Assembly (NCBI RefSeq): GCF_001591505.1
Contig: NZ_BCVA01000023.1
Span: 1 to 64,000 of the forward strand
DNA length: 64,000 bases
Reading direction: 5' to 3'
Source of the DNA: Neobacillus niacini NBRC 15566
Lineage (GTDB): Bacteria > Bacillota > Bacilli > Bacillales > Cytobacillaceae
The notes under the pieces were generated by a model. It was given only the letters and a program-made list of their open reading frames with translations, ran no database searches and had not been told where the DNA came from. Positions 53,196 to 62,138 of the stretch are shown piece after piece. The position numbers and the translations under genes are program-made. Within the stretch, counting starts at the first letter, position 1. Each line of letters begins with the position of its first letter.

Positions 53196-54860
53196 TTACT
53201 CTTCCCCTACATCTGCCCATTTATATTCGTATGTTGCACCAAATGGGTTCACGAACACTCCTTGGACTTTTGGAGAAACTAATTGTGCTCTAGAAGCCTG
53301 GTATACAGGAGCAATTACCGCATCTTCAAATAGCAATTTTTCAGCTTTTAAGAAGTTTTCATAACGTGCGTCATTATCTGTAGCAAATTTTGTAGCTGTT
53401 TCACTAACTAATTTGTCATATTCTGCGCTTGAATATCCAGTCATGTTGTTTCCGCCATCTGTAATAAACAAGTTCATGTAAGTAAATGGATCAAGGAAGT
53501 CAGGGCCCCATCTTGTAAGCTGAAGTTGATATTCCATAGATTTATCTAATTCAAGACGCTGCTTTTTTGGAATTTGTTTGATGTTAATCTTTAATCCTTC
53601 TAAATTTGTTGAGAGTTGGTTTGCAACGTATTCAACTAAGTTTTTAGTTGTTTTGTCATCATCTGCAAGAAACTCGAGTTCAACGGAGTCAGTACCCAGC
53701 TCTTCTAATCCCTTTGCCCAGAACTCCTTTGCTTTCTCAAGATCATACGTGACAAGATCTCCACTTACTTTTCGGAAATCGTCACCTGTTTTAGGCATTG
53801 GTGTAAAGTCTTTTGGAACCAAGCCGTTTGCAGCGATAGAGCCGTTATTTAAAATTTCTCCTACTAAAGCTTCCTTGTCAAAAGCTCTGCTGAGTGCTGC
53901 ACGAATATTTTTATTGGCTAATGCTTCAGATTTTGTTTGATTAAACTTTAAGAAATACACAAATGTATCTGCTGATACTACATAATCGTCATTTGTTGAG
54001 TATTGGTCAACAAGATCAGATGTTAAATCCATTCGATCAACAGTACCTTCTTCATATAAGTCTAGAGCTGTTTGTGGATCTTTAACAACTTTGAAAGTTA
54101 GTTTATCCATTTTAACTGTTTTATTATCCCAATAATCTTTGTTCTTTACCAAATCCCATGAATCACTAGTACTAGTCCAGTTGTTCATAGTGTAAGGACC
54201 ATTTGCCAATAAGTTTTCTGAACTAGTGGCAAAACTATCGCCTTTTTCTTCCACAAACTTTTTGTTTAATGGGAGGAATGTTCCAAATGTCGTTAATGTT
54301 TCAAAGTATGGTGTTGGATTTTCTAATTCAACAACTAGTGTATAATCGCCATCAGCTTTAACCCCTAATTGATCAACAGTTGCTTCACCTTTGTTAACTT
54401 TCTCAGCATTTTTGATTACTCCGTTCATCATATACGGCCCATATTCAGATGCTGTCTTTGGATCAACGGCACGCTGCCATGAGTATACAAAGTCATGGGC
54501 GGTTACTGGGTCACCATTGGACCATTTTGCATCCTCGCGTAATGTAAAGGTCCAAGTTAGACCATCTTCACTTACCTTATGCTCGGTAGCGATCCCTGGT
54601 GTAGTTTGTGTTTTTTCATCTAGTCGATATAAACCTTCCATTGTTGCAGCTAAATAGATAAAGGAAGACTCATCTGTAGCTAATGATGGATCCATTGAAG
54701 GAATAGCTTCTGGGTTTAAAAAGTTAAGGACCTTTTCCCCTTTTTCCTCCTCTTTCACATCTGTCCCTGCAGGTTCCTTGGCCTCATCGCCGGAACACGC
54801 AGCTAGTACACTTAGTACCAAGCCAAATGTTAAAAGCAATAACCAATGTTTGACCTTCAT
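53196..54860 (-). CDS. Oligopeptide-binding lipoprotein, orphan OppA
   Basis: The 554-residue SBP_bac_5 protein has a lipobox LAAC with Cys22 and an acidic linker. DPKTASEYGPYMMNG and GWGPDFLDP-like motifs (RWGPDFLDPFTYMN) are typical of OppA/DppE. It has no permease or ATPase beside it and probably feeds peptides to another Opp system; the product of the gene at 60300 is a close paralogue. The upstream gap (54861-55187) contains its promoter but no gene that I can support. Confidence 0.9.
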   Translation of the reverse strand: MKVKHWLLLLTFGLVLSVLAACSGDEAKEPAGTDVKEEEKGEKVLNFLNPEAIPSMDPSLATDESSFIYLAATMEGLYRLDEKTQTTPGIATEHKVSEDGLTWTFTLREDAKWSNGDPVTAHDFVYSWQRAVDPKTASEYGPYMMNGVIKNAEKVNKGEATVDQLGVKADGDYTLVVELENPTPYFETLTTFGTFLPLNKKFVEEKGDSFATSSENLLANGPYTMNNWTSTSDSWDLVKNKDYWDNKTVKMDKLTFKVVKDPQTALDLYEEGTVDRMDLTSDLVDQYSTNDDYVVSADTFVYFLKFNQTKSEALANKNIRAALSRAFDKEALVGEILNNGSIAANGLVPKDFTPMPKTGDDFRKVSGDLVTYDLEKAKEFWAKGLEELGTDSVELEFLADDDKTTKNLVEYVANQLSTNLEGLKINIKQIPKKQRLELDKSMEYQLQLTRWGPDFLDPFTYMNLFITDGGNNMTGYSSAEYDKLVSETATKFATDNDARYENFLKAEKLLFEDAVIAPVYQASRAQLVSPKVQGVFVNPFGATYEYKWADVGEE

Positions 54861-55187
54861 TCGTTTTTCCCCCTAAATAGAATTTGAGTCTGAATATTAT
54901 ATATGTACTGAAAATTTAGACTCTAATATTAATTATACTTATTAACTTGTTTACTTGTAAAGTTTTGGGTGATTTTTGCTGCGTTTTTTACTAAGCTTTC
55001 TTTCTACTAACTTCAAAAATCGTTGAATTATTATCGCTAATGTTTAATTTTTGGTATATGCAAAAATAGTGGAATTTTGTCAATAAAAGAAGAAAAGTAT
55101 TTTGATAATTTTCAATTTTTAATCTTTAATTATCTCCATATAGTTAGTATGATGAATACGTCTACGAAGAATAAGGAGGAAAAAAAC

Positions 55188-55592
55188 ATGAATCAAGGCT
55201 TTAACTTTTATGAAATGTGGAAGGATTATTATTCACAAACCAGTAAATTGTTTGATGAAAAAATCAGCAAGGATTTCCCCTCTGAAGGGATGGGACAAGT
55301 TTTGGAGATGAATCTCCAATTTAAAAAAATGATTGATGAGTCAACATTGAAGTACCTAGAGTTTATGAACATACCCACTCGTAATGACATTGCTAACCTT
55401 TCATCATTGATTGTGAATGTGGATGCAAAGGTTGATGATCTAGAAGAAAGATTAGAAGAGAAGTTAGATAATGAAGCCATTCAGGGTTCCTTTAGTAAGG
55501 AATTGTCGAATTTAAAAAAAGACATGAAGAATTTAGATAATAAGTTAAATCAAATTCTTATCTTATTAAAATCAAAAGAAGAAACAAAGTAG
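55188..55592 (+). CDS. phaR: PhaR subunit of class IV PHA synthase
   Basis: PhaR is the small partner that activates PhaC in Bacillus polyhydroxyalkanoate synthesis. The 134-residue protein begins MNQGFNFYEMWKDYY and ends in a coiled coil (about 85-130). ATG 55188 has AAGGAGG upstream; the longer frame from 55077 lacks such a site. It is followed by phaB and phaC. The phaP and phaQ genes known from B. megaterium are not in the window. Confidence 0.88.
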   Translation: MNQGFNFYEMWKDYYSQTSKLFDEKISKDFPSEGMGQVLEMNLQFKKMIDESTLKYLEFMNIPTRNDIANLSSLIVNVDAKVDDLEERLEEKLDNEAIQGSFSKELSNLKKDMKNLDNKLNQILILLKSKEETK

Positions 55593-55655
55593 AATTACGC
55601 TATTCATTTACATGGAAAAAAGAAATCTAATCGATAAATAGAAAGGGTGGGCAAA

Positions 55656-56399
55656 ATGGCAGATTTAAGAGATAAAGTAGCGATCGTAACAGGAGGCAGC
55701 AGGGGAATCGGTGCAGCGATTGCATTGGAACTGGCGAAAAATGGTGCAAAGGTTGTCATCAATTATAATATCCGTAAAGAATTAGCGGATAAAGTTGTCG
55801 CTGAAATAAATGAATTTGGCGGAGAGGCCTATGCGGTTCAAGCGGATGTTTCCGAAAGCAATGAAGCTTCATACCTTGTACATGAAACGATTAAGCATTA
55901 TGGCAAGTTAGATATTTTAATTAATAATGCAGGGATTACAAGGGACAGCACGTTTAAAAAGTTGAATGAAGAAGACTGGAGAAAAGTAATTGATGTAAAT
56001 CTAAACAGTGTTTACAACAATACATCCGCAGCATTACCTTATCTTCTTGAATCAGATGCTGGCCGCATTATTAACATCTCATCCATTATTGGGCAAGCTG
56101 GAGGGTTTGGACAAACCAACTATGCTGCAGCAAAAGCAGGATTAATCGGGTACACAAAATCCCTTGCTCTTGAACTTGCTAAAAGTAATGTAACTGTTAA
56201 TGCTATTTGCCCAGGATTTATTGGAACGGAAATGGTGCAAGCGATTCCTGAAAAAGTGCTTGCAGGAATTGTCGAAAAAGTTCCTCAAAAGCGCCTAGGT
56301 AAACCGGAAGAAATTGCTCGTGGGGTTGTTTTCCTATGTAAAGATGGTGACTATATAACTGGACAACAGTTAAATATTAACGGTGGTCTCTACATGTAA
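55656..56399 (+). CDS. phaB: Acetoacetyl-CoA reductase
   Basis: PhaB reduces acetoacetyl-CoA to 3-hydroxybutyryl-CoA for PHA. The 247-residue SDR has the NADP-binding motif TGGSRGIG, NNAG, a catalytic Ser (ISSIIG) and YAAAK. ATG 55656 has AAAGGG about 8 bases upstream; GTG 55647 overlaps that site. Its place between phaR and phaC fixes the role over FabG. Confidence 0.92.
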   Translation: MADLRDKVAIVTGGSRGIGAAIALELAKNGAKVVINYNIRKELADKVVAEINEFGGEAYAVQADVSESNEASYLVHETIKHYGKLDILINNAGITRDSTFKKLNEEDWRKVIDVNLNSVYNNTSAALPYLLESDAGRIINISSIIGQAGGFGQTNYAAAKAGLIGYTKSLALELAKSNVTVNAICPGFIGTEMVQAIPEKVLAGIVEKVPQKRLGKPEEIARGVVFLCKDGDYITGQQLNINGGLYM

Positions 56400-56466
56400 G
56401 TGTCATGAAGGGAAAATTTTTTAATATGTTAATAGAGTAATTAAATGATGTAAGGAGTGAACTGTC

Positions 56467-57555
56467 ATTAGCGTTCTTATGCCAACAAATTGGAATGAGT
56501 TGATCGAATTTACACCGCAACAATATAAAGAGATGTTTCAACGTGCATTAAGGGCAAATCAAGTGTTAACGACCGATGCCCAGCCGGAAGTAGCACCTAC
56601 ACCGAAAGAACTTATTTGGACTAGAAATAAAACCAAGCTTTATCGGTATATATCGGAAAGCCCAAAAAAACATAAAATTCCTCTTCTTTTGGTTTATGCC
56701 CTAATTAATAAACCATATGTATTAGATTTAACAAAAGGCGGCAGTTTAGTAGAATATTTGGTTAATCGCGGGTTTGATGTCTATCTACTTGACTGGGGTG
56801 AACCGGGTTATGAAGATCGAAATATGAAGCTAGATGATTACATTATGGATTATATACCACGTGCAGTTCGTAAGGTACTGAGAAAGTCCAATGTGGATGA
56901 AGTCTCAATCCTTGGATACTGTATGGGGGGGACAATGACGTCTATATTTGCAGCTCTGCACCCAGAGTTGCCAATCCGCAATCTTATCTTTATGACGAGT
57001 CCCTTTGATTTTAAAAACACAGGTTCTTATGGTGCCATGTTAGATGAACGCTATTTTAACATTGATAAAGTAGTAGATACATTAGGTGTGATCCCACCTG
57101 AAATGATTGACTTTGGAAACAAAATGATTAATCCGATGGCAACGAACTTTGGCCCATTTATTAGTCTTTATGAACGTGCCGATAATGAGAAATTTATAAA
57201 GAGCTTTAAATTACTACAAAAATGGCTTAACGACGGCATTCAATTTCCAGGTGAAGCCTATCGTCAGTGGATTAGAGACTTTTATCAAAATAACGAATTG
57301 ATAAAAGGAGAAATGGTGATTCGCGGGAAGAAGGTAAACCTTGAAAATATTAAGGCAAATGTCCTTAATTTAGCAGGTAAAAATGATCTTATCGCCCAGC
57401 CGCACCAAGTAGAAGCATTGATGAATGCCATTTCCAGCGAAGATAAACAATATAAATGTTTACCAGTCGGGCATACATCCATAACATTTGGCAGCCAAGC
57501 TGTAAAAATAACCTATCCAACGATTGCAGACTGGTTAGAAGAACGGTCTAACTAA
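56467..57555 (+). CDS. phaC: Class IV poly(3-hydroxyalkanoate) synthase PhaC, probable ATT start
   Basis: PhaC polymerises hydroxyacyl-CoA. The 362-residue protein has the lipase-like box GYCMGG with the catalytic Cys, PYVLDLTKGGSLVEYL, an Asp in AGKNDLIA and the C-terminal GHTS His. The first in-frame ATG (56479) is 21 bases from AAGGAG (56452-56457). ATT 56467, 9 bases from it, adds four residues and puts the conserved Trp at position 9 and the length at 362, as in B. megaterium PhaC as I recall it. If ATT is wrong, ATG 56479 is the start. Confidence 0.88.
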   Translation: MSVLMPTNWNELIEFTPQQYKEMFQRALRANQVLTTDAQPEVAPTPKELIWTRNKTKLYRYISESPKKHKIPLLLVYALINKPYVLDLTKGGSLVEYLVNRGFDVYLLDWGEPGYEDRNMKLDDYIMDYIPRAVRKVLRKSNVDEVSILGYCMGGTMTSIFAALHPELPIRNLIFMTSPFDFKNTGSYGAMLDERYFNIDKVVDTLGVIPPEMIDFGNKMINPMATNFGPFISLYERADNEKFIKSFKLLQKWLNDGIQFPGEAYRQWIRDFYQNNELIKGEMVIRGKKVNLENIKANVLNLAGKNDLIAQPHQVEALMNAISSEDKQYKCLPVGHTSITFGSQAVKITYPTIADWLEERSN

Positions 57556-57574
57556 TAAATTGCGGTAAATGAGC

Positions 57575-57608
57575 AGTGTCCCAGGATGTCCTTGGGGCAC
57601 TCCTTTTA
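57575..57608 (+). terminator. Terminator of the pha operon
   Basis: AGTGTCCC (57575-57582) pairs with GGGGCACT (57594-57601) and is followed by CCTTTTATTT. Confidence 0.7.
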
Positions 57609-57772
57609 TTTCCTTATTATAATAACAAGATAGAAATAGTGGTAAAGATAATTATATTAAATTTTCAGAAAGTAGACAAGAGTAATGATGAAAAATGTTA
57701 TTTTTTTCTAAAAAGACACGAACAAAGATCTTTGTTCGATGCCATGAGAGGAGAAGGTCACTTTCTTCCTTG

Positions 57773-58768
57773 TTATTGCATGGATTCTACTAACTCTTCG
57801 ATCTTATCTGATATCAGCGGATAAAAAAAAGTCTTCGCGCTTGCGGTGGAATTACCTCCGAAAAATCCAGTACCTGGGCAGGATTTTACATTATAACTTG
57901 CTGTTGCATCTAGTACTCGTTCTTTCGTTTTTATATGCCACCAATGGTGGTAGGTGATACTGTCGATGGACGGTGTTAAACCAAATTTAATACAAAGCAA
58001 TGCATTGATATAGACAATCGTATCCTGCTGTGCCTTTGTCATCACATCATGTCCTATATCAAAGTTTCCTACATGTTCGATAGCAATCCCCACAGAATTA
58101 GCTTTTGGACCAATAGTACCATCAGGAATCATGTTTAGCGGTCTCGAAACTGCCACTTTTCCATCAGGAAATGTTGTGATATTTTGGGCAATGTTTTTCC
58201 AACGCATTGTTTTCTTATGGTGATTCTCCATCCCTATCAACATTTGAAAATGGTTAGAACCATTGAAATGTTGATAGGAAGGCAGCCAAGTATGATGCTG
58301 CTGGATTAAACGGATCTCTCTGTTAACTTGAGTGTTAAAAAGCCAATCTTTAAATTCCTCTTTTGTCATAAGGATATGCTGACCGTGCATGTTCATTTTT
58401 TTAGGAGTTACTTTTAGTAGCTGCCCTGAATAAAGTTGCTCGGAGGTTAGTCCATTTATTGCTTTGATTGCCTCAACCGAGGAATGAAAAGAAGAGGAAA
58501 TATTTAATAATGTGTCCCCTGCCTTCACTTCATATATTATCGGCACCCATAACTTTTGCCCTGCAATCAAAACATCAGATTGCAAGCCATTGGCTGCTTT
58601 TAATTCTTCTATTGAAATACTATATTTGTTCGCAATATCAGGGAGGCTGTCCCCTGCTTTTACCTCATGAATATGATTAGGATGAACGCTGACTGCTTGG
58701 GCAGGAGAAACAACTAGGAATAACATACTGGAAATGATTCCAAAAACAAGTACAAGTCTCTTCCTCAT
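57773..58768 (-). CDS. Secreted LysM N-acetylmuramoyl-L-alanine amidase
   Basis: The 331-residue protein has a signal peptide (about 1-25), two LysM domains (about 33-77 and 78-122; HEVKAGDSL and YEVKAGDTL) and a C-terminal amidase_2/PGRP-like domain (about 150-320). Zinc-ligand candidates are HH in IQQHHTW, His in GIAIEHVGN and KSCPGTGF. It should cleave the bond between muramic acid and the stem peptide. It is a single gene with no nearby phage functions, so a cell-wall turnover or sporulation role is likely. Confidence 0.86.
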   Translation of the reverse strand: MRKRLVLVFGIISSMLFLVVSPAQAVSVHPNHIHEVKAGDSLPDIANKYSISIEELKAANGLQSDVLIAGQKLWVPIIYEVKAGDTLLNISSSFHSSVEAIKAINGLTSEQLYSGQLLKVTPKKMNMHGQHILMTKEEFKDWLFNTQVNREIRLIQQHHTWLPSYQHFNGSNHFQMLIGMENHHKKTMRWKNIAQNITTFPDGKVAVSRPLNMIPDGTIGPKANSVGIAIEHVGNFDIGHDVMTKAQQDTIVYINALLCIKFGLTPSIDSITYHHWWHIKTKERVLDATASYNVKSCPGTGFFGGNSTASAKTFFYPLISDKIEELVESMQ

Positions 58769-58959
58769 TTTTATTACCCCTTTATTCCTTTTTAGTATAG
58801 TGTGCAGAATAGTTATGAGAATATGCTTCTTTTATTAGCTGGGATTTAAAAAGTCAGATAATTATTTATTATTGCCAACACTTGGCTTCTGTCGAACGTT
58901 ATCTAGATGAGAACGAAATAAAGAAGGTAGCTATTACGTGAAAGAAGGAGGAATAAACA

Positions 58960-59100
58960 ATGACCTTAACGATCTTCTTTTTCACCATCAGCATAAATAA
59001 ACATGAGCCCACTCTTGAGGAGGCGATTCATAGCGAAGCAGTTAAAGATCGTATACAAGAGAGTAAGGATCGTTATCTTCAAATTATGGGAAGGTATTAA
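58960..59100 (+). CDS. YrzI family small protein
   Basis: This 46-residue protein begins MTLTIFFFTISINKHEPTLE and matches the Bacillus YrzI small-protein family in length and start. A strong GAAGGAGG lies before the ATG. The N-terminal part is hydrophobic, and the rest is charged and helical. The function is unknown. It is followed by a terminator. The gap from 58769 to here contains no other gene. Confidence 0.7.
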   Translation: MTLTIFFFTISINKHEPTLEEAIHSEAVKDRIQESKDRYLQIMGRY

Positions 59101-59117
59101 GTGGTGGCCTAAAAAAT

Positions 59118-59152
59118 CGAAAGAGACCGTTACATTTGTCCGGTCTCTTTCG
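59118..59152. terminator. Terminator between yrzI-like and VOC genes
   Basis: CGAAAGAGACCG and CGGTCTCTTTCG form a perfect 12-bp stem between convergent genes. Confidence 0.8.
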
Positions 59153-59160
59153 GTGCGTAT

Positions 59161-59535
59161 CTAAACTTGAAATTCACTCATGAGCGCATGAGTATTATTT
59201 TCGCTATCCTTAAAAAATGCCATCCAGGTTTCAGTTTGTCCCATTTTTGCAATGAGATGTGGTTCGTCAATAAAGAGCACCTCTTTGCTAAGCAAATCCT
59301 CGTATGTCTCTTTAATATTTTCAACTTGAAAGTATATGACGGAGCTTGACGAAAATTCTTCGGTCTCAGGGACACTTAATAGAAGACGAATACCATTACA
59401 ATTAAAAAATGCTAATCCGTTTGACGTAAATAATAGCGGCAGCCCAAGCTTCTCTTTATAAAAATTTACTGCTCGGTCTAAATCTGTTACTGGAACCGCA
59501 ATTTGTCCAACCTTTTCAATCTGACCTTTCCCCAT
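59161..59535 (-). CDS. VOC (glyoxalase/bleomycin resistance) family protein
   Basis: The 124-residue protein has two beta-alpha-beta-beta-beta units: VGQIAVPVTDLDRAVNFYKE in the first and YFQVENIKETYEDLL in the second, with the closing FFKDSENNTHALMSE. It belongs to the VOC metalloenzyme superfamily. The substrate is unknown. GGGAGAAAT precedes the ATG. It is a single gene. Confidence 0.85.
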   Translation of the reverse strand: MGKGQIEKVGQIAVPVTDLDRAVNFYKEKLGLPLLFTSNGLAFFNCNGIRLLLSVPETEEFSSSSVIYFQVENIKETYEDLLSKEVLFIDEPHLIAKMGQTETWMAFFKDSENNTHALMSEFQV

Positions 59536-59597
59536 TGCGCATTTCTCCCTTAGAAAAGATATACTTAATTTTCCGACAAGTTAAGTATAACCATATT

Positions 59598-59963
59598 TTA
59601 CATCGTATAGTAAAGGACTAGTAAAATGATGAGAAGGACAAGCATGGAAGACGTTTGAAATTTAAGACGTTGATAGAGAGAAGCGTTAAACTTTTCTGAC
59701 GGCAGTGGTTTATTACGCCAATCTTCTAAATAATCATTTCGTTTAAACATGAGAGTGTTAAATCTTCTAAACCCAAAAGTAACGCCATCAAAAAAACCGC
59801 CTTTAGCCGTGTACATAAATAAAAAGACAATAAGATAAAAAAAGCTAAGATAGAAAACAGCATTAATAAAGTTCAGGAGATTATAGTCTTTTGAAAAAAT
59901 AAAAAAAATCAAAAGGGTTATGAAAAGATTGAGTATAAAAAATTTCCATTTATTTTTAAACAT
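59598..59963 (-). CDS. DUF3899 membrane protein
   Basis: The 121-residue protein has transmembrane helices at about 6-24, 35-55 and 100-119, and the middle region GGFFDGVTFGFRRFN seen in DUF3899 proteins of Bacillus. The function is unknown. ATG 59963 has AGGTGA upstream; GTG 59972 overlaps that site. It lies beside the opp operon but is transcribed away from it. Confidence 0.75.
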   Translation of the reverse strand: MFKNKWKFFILNLFITLLIFFIFSKDYNLLNFINAVFYLSFFYLIVFLFMYTAKGGFFDGVTFGFRRFNTLMFKRNDYLEDWRNKPLPSEKFNASLYQRLKFQTSSMLVLLIILLVLYYTM

Positions 59964-60205
59964 TACTTTCACCTAATCTTTATAATATTATTTTACACAT
60001 GTAATAAAGAATACAGGTATTTTAACCTAATACGCTTAGAAAGTATACTTTAGCTGTTTTCTTCCGTTTTTCAAAGAAAGCGCATTCTAATTTTAGAATA
60101 ATTTTTTTTATGGTGAATTAATGAAGAAGTATTGGTGTATCAACTGTAATGCTACTGTAATCTATAATGATATAATAATTTTTTGACTCTTTAATATATT
60201 TAGTC

Positions 60206-60235
60206 TTTACAAGAGTAGTAGAAAAATAGTATGAT
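60206..60235 (+). promoter_or_regulatory. Probable sigma-A promoter of the opp operon
   Basis: TTTACA (60206-60211) and TATGAT (60230-60235) are 18 bases apart, about 65 bases ahead of oppA. AGAAAGCGCATTCT near 60076 resembles a CcpA cre site with three mismatches, a weak suggestion of catabolite control. The gap 59964-60299 has no gene. Confidence 0.45.
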
Positions 60236-60299
60236 TTCCTTAGCTTCTTTTTTAAGAGCGAATTGACAGAAAAATAAAACAATAGGAGGTCATTTTTTT

Positions 60300-61967
60300 A
60301 TGAAGAAAAAGTATTCATGGCTTTTAGCTCTAAGCCTTGTACTTAGCATGTTCTTAGCAGCGTGTTCAGGCAACAAGGAAACTGCTGACGATGATAAGAA
60401 ACCAGCAGAAGATGCTCCAAAAGTAGAACAAACATTACACTTTATTAATGGTGACACTATTCCATCTATGGACCCTGGTATGGTAACAGATGAATACGGT
60501 ATCCAATTCACGGCTGCTATCATGGAAGGTTTATACCGTCTTGATGAAAAAGGCCAGCCAACTGAAGGTATTGCTACTAAGCACGAAGTAAGTGAAGACG
60601 GTAAAACTTGGACTTTCACTTTACGTGAAGATGCAAAATGGGAAAATGGTGACCCTGTAACAGCTAACGACTTCGTATTTGCTTGGCGTCGTGCAGTAGA
60701 CCCAAATCAAGGATCTGAGTATGGTCCATACATGATGGGCGGCGTTATCAAAAACGCAAATGCTGTTAACAAAGGTGAAGTTCCTGTAGATCAATTAGGT
60801 GTTAAAGCTGATGGCGACTACAAACTAGTTGTTGAGCTTGAAAACCCAACTCCATATTTTGAATCATTAACAACTTTCCCAACTTTCTTCCCATTAAATG
60901 AGAAGTTTGTTACGGAAAAAGGTGACACATATGCAACTAGCGCAGATACATTATTATCTAACGGACCATTCAAGTTCTCTAACTGGACTAGTACTGCTCA
61001 ACAGTGGGAATTAGTTAAGAACCCTACTTACTGGGATGCAAAAACTGTTAAGTTAGAAAAAATGACTTATGTAGTAGTTAAAGAAGCTCAAACAGCTGTT
61101 GACTTATATGAAAAAGGTGAAGTTGACCGTGCTGGTTTATCATCTGACCTAGTTGACCAATACTCAACACATGATGATTACACAGTAGAACCAGATAATT
61201 CTGTATTCTATATTAAGATGAACCAAACTAGAAACCCAGCTCTTAAGAACGTAAACGTACGTAATGCAATTGCTAGAGCATTTGATAAGCAAGCACTAGT
61301 AGATGAAATCTTAAACAACGGTTCTATCGTTGCGAATGGTTTAGTGCCAAAAGATTTCGTTCCAACTCCAGATGGTAAAGACTTCCGCGAAGTTAGTGGA
61401 GATCTTATGAAATTTGATAAAGCAGAAGCAAAGAAATACTGGGATAAGGCTTTAGCTGAACTAGGAACTGATACAGTAGAAATCGAATTCCTTGGCGGCG
61501 ACAACGAAGTTTCTAAGATGATGAACCAATATCTTGCAAACCAATTATCAACTAACCTGCCTGGTTTAAAAGTTACTTTAAAAGAAGTACCATTTGAACA
61601 ACGTCTAGAATTAGACACAGCTATGGATTATGACATGCAGTTTGCTGGATGGGGACCTGACTTCCTTGATCCATATACCTTCATGAATCTTTGGTTAACT
61701 GGTGGCGGAAACAACCAAATGGGCTACTCAAACCCAGAATATGATAAGCTAATTAATGAAACTGCAACAACTTTAGCTTTAGATCCAGAAAAGCGTTTTG
61801 ATAATTTCTTAAAAGCAGAAAAAATCTTATTTGAAGATGCAGCAATTGCTCCTGTATATCAAAGAGCTGGTGCTCTATTAGTTTCTCCGAAAGTTCAAGG
61901 TGTGTTTACAAACCAATTCGGAGCAACTTACGAATACAAATGGGCTAGCGTAGGTGCTGAAGAATAA
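60300..61967 (+). CDS. oppA: Oligopeptide-binding lipoprotein OppA
   Basis: The 555-residue SBP_bac_5 lipoprotein has a lipobox LAAC (Cys22) and an acidic linker. TPYFESLTTFPTFFPLN, YSNPEYDKLINE and GWGPDFLDPYTFMN are family motifs. It is the first gene of an operon with oppB and oppC. The protein is strikingly similar to that at 53196 on the other side of the pha operon, so the two are paralogues. AGGAGG precedes the ATG. Codon choice looks strongly biased, which suggests high expression. Confidence 0.93.
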   Translation: MKKKYSWLLALSLVLSMFLAACSGNKETADDDKKPAEDAPKVEQTLHFINGDTIPSMDPGMVTDEYGIQFTAAIMEGLYRLDEKGQPTEGIATKHEVSEDGKTWTFTLREDAKWENGDPVTANDFVFAWRRAVDPNQGSEYGPYMMGGVIKNANAVNKGEVPVDQLGVKADGDYKLVVELENPTPYFESLTTFPTFFPLNEKFVTEKGDTYATSADTLLSNGPFKFSNWTSTAQQWELVKNPTYWDAKTVKLEKMTYVVVKEAQTAVDLYEKGEVDRAGLSSDLVDQYSTHDDYTVEPDNSVFYIKMNQTRNPALKNVNVRNAIARAFDKQALVDEILNNGSIVANGLVPKDFVPTPDGKDFREVSGDLMKFDKAEAKKYWDKALAELGTDTVEIEFLGGDNEVSKMMNQYLANQLSTNLPGLKVTLKEVPFEQRLELDTAMDYDMQFAGWGPDFLDPYTFMNLWLTGGGNNQMGYSNPEYDKLINETATTLALDPEKRFDNFLKAEKILFEDAAIAPVYQRAGALLVSPKVQGVFTNQFGATYEYKWASVGAEE

Positions 61968-62013
61968 TAATCAGTAAAAAATAGTTTAGGTTTTACTATT
62001 TATAAAAATTGAA

Positions 62014-62047
62014 GGGAGTGTATGCATTTTATGCATATACTCTCTTT
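62014..62047 (+). terminator. Partial terminator after oppA
   Basis: GGAGTGTATGCAT pairs with ATGCATATACTCT (one wobble/mismatch), followed by CTTTC. It probably lets oppA be made in excess over the permease genes. Confidence 0.65.
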
Positions 62048-62138
62048 CGGCTTCTGAACATGAATATTCCGATTATAACAAAAATTTATAATCGACTCGA
62101 TATAACATATAATAAAGAGAAATTTAGGAGGTGCAAAC

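Noticed and set aside
60076..60089. CcpA cre site upstream of oppA
   Set aside because: Three mismatches to the consensus and an unusual distance; mentioned with the promoter but not called as a feature.
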